A stretch of 9,403 nucleotides of DNA from Deltaproteobacteria bacterium (lineage in GTDB: Bacteria > Desulfobacterota > Desulfobacteria > Desulfobacterales > JAFDDL01), in assembly GCA_019310865.1 (NCBI GenBank), contig JAFDDL010000326.1, forward strand, positions 1 through 9,403, in the 5' to 3' direction. The notes below the pieces were generated by a model. The model was not told the origin of the DNA. It made no database searches and saw only the letters and a list, made by a program, of their open reading frames with translations. A program made the position numbers and the translations under genes. Shown piece by piece: positions 7,340 through 9,403 of the stretch. Position 1 is the first letter of the stretch, and each line of letters begins with the position of its first letter.

Positions 7340-8673
7340 TTATTCTCTCCATTCTCCAGCAGGTAATCCAGATAAAAGCAGGCATTCCGGTAGGTATATC
7401 GAGCAGTAATAGAGCGACTCAAGGCCAGTTGATTGCGGGCCTTTGCATAGAGCAGATCATTCATATCCGCGGCGCCTTTATCAAAGCGGGTCTGCTCAAT
7501 AATCTCAGTCTCACGGGTCAGGGCAAGTTCGATCTCGGCAGACTGAAACTCATCAATGGCCATCTCGATTTTTGTGATCGCTTCACTCAGAGACACCTTC
7601 AGCTCAAGCTCCGTTTTTAATCGCCCCCGCCGGCTTTGTTGCTCGCGTACGGCAGCCATTTGGCGAGCTGTCTTGCGGCTGCCAAAGTCAAAAACGGTCC
7701 ACTTCAGATTCACAGATGCCTGCCAGACTTCCTGGTTATTCCAGTCACCCTCATTGAGATTGGAACTGTCATTGGGGCCAAAATTCCGGCCATAAAAACC
7801 ATTAAAGGTTACCTGGGGGTAGTAGACTGCATTAGTTTTCTCAACAAGCCTGGCCTTTTTTTCCACGTCCAGTGCGGCAGAACGGTATCGTTCAAGTTCC
7901 TGAATCTCTTTGTTGTGCCCAGTCTCGTCGGGAGCCGGTATCTCCACGGAGAAATTTTCCAGCGTGGTAATCGTGTCTATGTTGAGTAAAGCGGCAAGAC
8001 TGACCTTCATTATCCGGATATTACCACTGATCTGCTTTGTTTTTACCCTGGCATTTTCAAGGTCGGCCGCGGCTTTGAGCTGTTCCACCCTGGCCTTTTT
8101 CCCAAGTTTGACCTCAAAGGAAATGTCATCATAAAGCCCCTGCAATGCCTTGTGATACTCACTTTGTGCCTCTTTCTGCACCTGCAGGGAAAGGATCTTT
8201 ACATACAGCGTTTTCACATTATAAATGAGCTGCTCCCGACTCAGTTTTATAGCAGCGCCAACCATCTCTTTTTCCAGGGCGGCAATCTTCACTGAAAGCT
8301 GCTGGGCAAAGCCGGTGAAAAGCGGTACCTCATACATAATGCCGGTGGCACAGAGATCCTGGGTGGAGGGAACCGCCGTGGGGTCCTTGAAGATTGATGC
8401 CGGGGTCAATGGGGCCAAGGTACGCGGCAAATTGTAATGGCCATAGGAAGCCACCACGGCAATCTTTCCAAAATTCTGTGATTTTTTCCAGCTCAAGTCT
8501 CCTTCGCTCAAGGCCCGATTCATCTGCTGTCTTTGCAGATCAGGGTTATTTTTAAGCGCCAGGGCTACGGCCTCTTCAATGGTCAGCCCACTGCTCACTC
8601 CGGGAAAAAATGCAATAATGGTCTGGCTCAACAGGCCAAAGATCAAAAATTTTGCTAACCGGGTTCTTTTCAT
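7336..8673 (-). CDS. TolC-like outer-membrane efflux channel
   Basis: This outer-membrane factor would form the trimeric exit duct of the pump; it has 445 residues from the chosen start. The frame opens 48 codons earlier (ATG at 8817), but I start at 8673 because a clear Sec signal peptide begins there: MKRTRLAKF, a hydrophobic core, and likely cleavage near residues 27-29. It is followed by the usual mature beginning LTIEEAVALALKNNPDL. Two OEP repeats (PF02321 type) cover about 30-235 and 255-440. Each has long coiled-coil helices and an outer-membrane strand region (YEVPLFTGF near 114-122; LKWTVFDFGSR near 323-333). No cysteine follows the signal peptide, so it is not a lipoprotein. The ribosome site is weak: AGGTG at 8690-8686, twelve bases away, with GAG closer. 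It is the first gene of the operon, giving the pump its own dedicated channel. Confidence 0.92.
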   Translation of the reverse strand: MKRTRLAKFLIFGLLSQTIIAFFPGVSSGLTIEEAVALALKNNPDLQRQQMNRALSEGDLSWKKSQNFGKIAVVASYGHYNLPRTLAPLTPASIFKDPTAVPSTQDLCATGIMYEVPLFTGFAQQLSVKIAALEKEMVGAAIKLSREQLIYNVKTLYVKILSLQVQKEAQSEYHKALQGLYDDISFEVKLGKKARVEQLKAAADLENARVKTKQISGNIRIMKVSLAALLNIDTITTLENFSVEIPAPDETGHNKEIQELERYRSAALDVEKKARLVEKTNAVYYPQVTFNGFYGRNFGPNDSSNLNEGDWNNQEVWQASVNLKWTVFDFGSRKTARQMAAVREQQSRRGRLKTELELKVSLSEAITKIEMAIDEFQSAEIELALTRETEIIEQTRFDKGAADMNDLLYAKARNQLALSRSITARYTYRNACFYLDYLLENGENK

Positions 8674-8773
8674 AGATACTCGCAACACCTGTTGTTTTTG
8701 AAGTTGTTGGCAACTGTTTTTATTTTTGTCTTTTGAACAGAGCATAAATATAAGGCTATAACGCCCATCAGAA

Positions 8774-8787
8774 CACCGCTGTCGGTG
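8774..8787. repeat. Short perfect inverted repeat in operon leader
   Basis: CACCG and CGGTG flank a CTGT loop. The stem is five base pairs and GC-rich, about 100 bases before the channel start. No T-run follows on the minus strand, so it is not an intrinsic terminator. It may be a leader structure or chance. Confidence 0.3.
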
Positions 8788-8809
8788 AAACCTCAGAGCG
8801 TCGATTGTT

Positions 8810-8824
8810 TTGGCCATTGGCCAA
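8810..8824. promoter_or_regulatory. 15-base perfect palindrome, candidate operator
   Basis: TTGGCCA and TGGCCAA surround a single central base. It lies 137 bases upstream of the channel start and downstream of the candidate -10, where a repressor bound to a symmetric site could block the efflux operon. Pump operons are often controlled by TetR- or MarR-type repressors binding such sites, but no regulator gene is visible in the window. The longer, less likely channel start (ATG at 8817) falls inside it, which also argues against that start. Confidence 0.4.
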
Positions 8825-8856
8825 TCTCATCAGTAAGCTGACTATTACACCAAATT

Positions 8857-8885
8857 AATATCTTTGTATATCGTAATTATTACAA
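8857..8885 (-). promoter_or_regulatory. Weak candidate sigma-70-type promoter of the efflux operon
   Basis: On the minus strand TTGTAA (8885-8880) and GATATT (8862-8857) are spaced by 17 bases and match the -35 and -10 consensus at four of six positions each. The surroundings are distinctly AT-rich compared with the genes. A small palindrome, GTAATTATTAC (8873-8883), overlaps the -35. The leader to the channel ATG would be about 180 bases. This is a weak match; the upstream hydrolase gene on the same strand could also read through. Confidence 0.3.
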
Positions 8886-8925
8886 GTGGCTTTTAGCAAC
8901 ATTTGCGATGTCGAATTGGCATTTT

Positions 8926-9403
8926 TTAAGATATGAGTTGGCCTAACCACTTTTTCAAAAAGGAGATACTTTCTAATCGCATTTGCGCAGTTTCAAAATG
9001 TCCGGTTTCGTATCGTTTTAGCTGCCAGGCTTCCGCGGCTTGCTCTGTCTTATAGACATGTCTTAACTCTCGATCAATCCGATCCAAACCGGCGGAAGGC
9101 GTAAGCCTGTCATAGTTTCCAGCGAGACTCAGATGCGGACGCGGTGCAATCAGGGCATTAGTCTCCGTGGTTGTGAAATACTTAAGAAGAGAAGGCACAT
9201 AATAATATATACCATGACCATCCAAACCTCGTGCTTCGATCAGAGACTCGAAATCCGTCAGACAACAAAGATCCACGCAGACTTTGATGCGGGTGTCCAG
9301 TGCTGCCGTCCACCATGCCATCGTACTACCCATTGATATGCCGATCGTGCCGATTCGTTCGGCATCGACATCCGGGCGTGAGACAATGTAATCCAATGCG
9401 CGT
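8926..9403 (-). CDS. Alpha/beta hydrolase, C-terminal part (cut by window edge)
   Basis: About 158 C-terminal residues of a serine hydrolase are visible. The frame runs off the right edge, so the gene starts outside the window and the TTG at 9396 is not a credible start. The visible part begins at strand and helix text [19 protein letters not shown], then the nucleophile elbow GISMGS (G-x-S-x-G), then [16 protein letters not shown] with the likely acid Asp of NYD, and finally the likely catalytic His of ETGHFET. The triad is therefore complete. The PDVDAERIG and IAPRP patterns are typical of dienelactone hydrolase or acetyl-xylan-esterase-like members, which act on ester bonds. The substrate is not predictable. 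No signal peptide can be judged. It ends with TAA at 8928-8926, about 250 bases before the channel gene on the same strand, and is probably not part of the pump's function. Confidence 0.85.
   Translation of the reverse strand, partial: RALDYIVSRPDVDAERIGTIGISMGSTMAWWTAALDTRIKVCVDLCCLTDFESLIEARGLDGHGIYYYVPSLLKYFTTTETNALIAPRPHLSLAGNYDRLTPSAGLDRIDRELRHVYKTEQAAEAWQLKRYETGHFETAQMRLESISFLKKWLGQLIS

Noticed and set aside
8674..8817. 48-codon N-terminal extension of the channel gene
   Set aside because: It would bury the signal peptide inside the protein, its composition is not protein-like, and its ATG lies inside a palindrome.
8897..8913. Hairpin CAACAT/ATGTCG after the hydrolase gene
   Set aside because: It has only six pairs including a wobble and no T-run on the minus strand, so it is not a supportable terminator.
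1..9403. Search for CRISPR array, tRNA, rRNA, insertion sequence or integrase
   Set aside because: No regularly spaced repeats, clover-leaf sequence, transposase or recombinase motif was seen on either strand.

Overview
The window looks like a piece of a Gram-negative chromosome, most plausibly from a Desulfobacterota-type (deltaproteobacterial) anaerobe. The Gram-negative call is secure, because an outer-membrane channel, a periplasmic adaptor and an RND inner-membrane permease lie side by side. The phylum is an inference: the large first gene resembles, from memory, uncharacterised proteins of sulfate-reducing lineages, and no search was possible here.

Layout. (1) Bases 94-3126 (+) carry one long gene for a 1010-residue protein with no named function. 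I read a degenerate PHP (polymerase and histidinol phosphatase) phosphoesterase-like segment near residues 160-240 and a block of about five membrane segments near residues 669-830. The frame is also open from base 1 to this ATG. (2) Bases 3127-3253 are a short convergent gap containing a long imperfect inverted repeat with alternative pairings. (3) Bases 3254-8673 (-) are a three-gene tripartite efflux operon, in transcription order: TolC-like outer-membrane factor, HlyD/MFP-type adaptor, RND permease. The genes overlap by 4 and 8 bases, so they are translationally coupled. (4) Bases 8674-8925 are the operon leader and probable control region, with two short palindromes and a weak candidate promoter. 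(5) Bases 8926-9403 (-) are the C-terminal part of an alpha/beta hydrolase cut by the window edge.

The main observation is that the RND permease is broken. It is read in two frames, 5026-6276 and 3254-5062. Aligning the two halves on the family architecture shows a deletion of roughly 70-75 bases at about 5102-5103. The loss removes most of transmembrane helix 4, including the Asp-Asp pair that carries protons in AcrB-type pumps, and shifts the frame. Channel and adaptor look intact, so the operon appears to encode a pump without a working motor, unless the gap is an assembly artefact. No RNA gene, CRISPR array, insertion sequence or integrase was seen.
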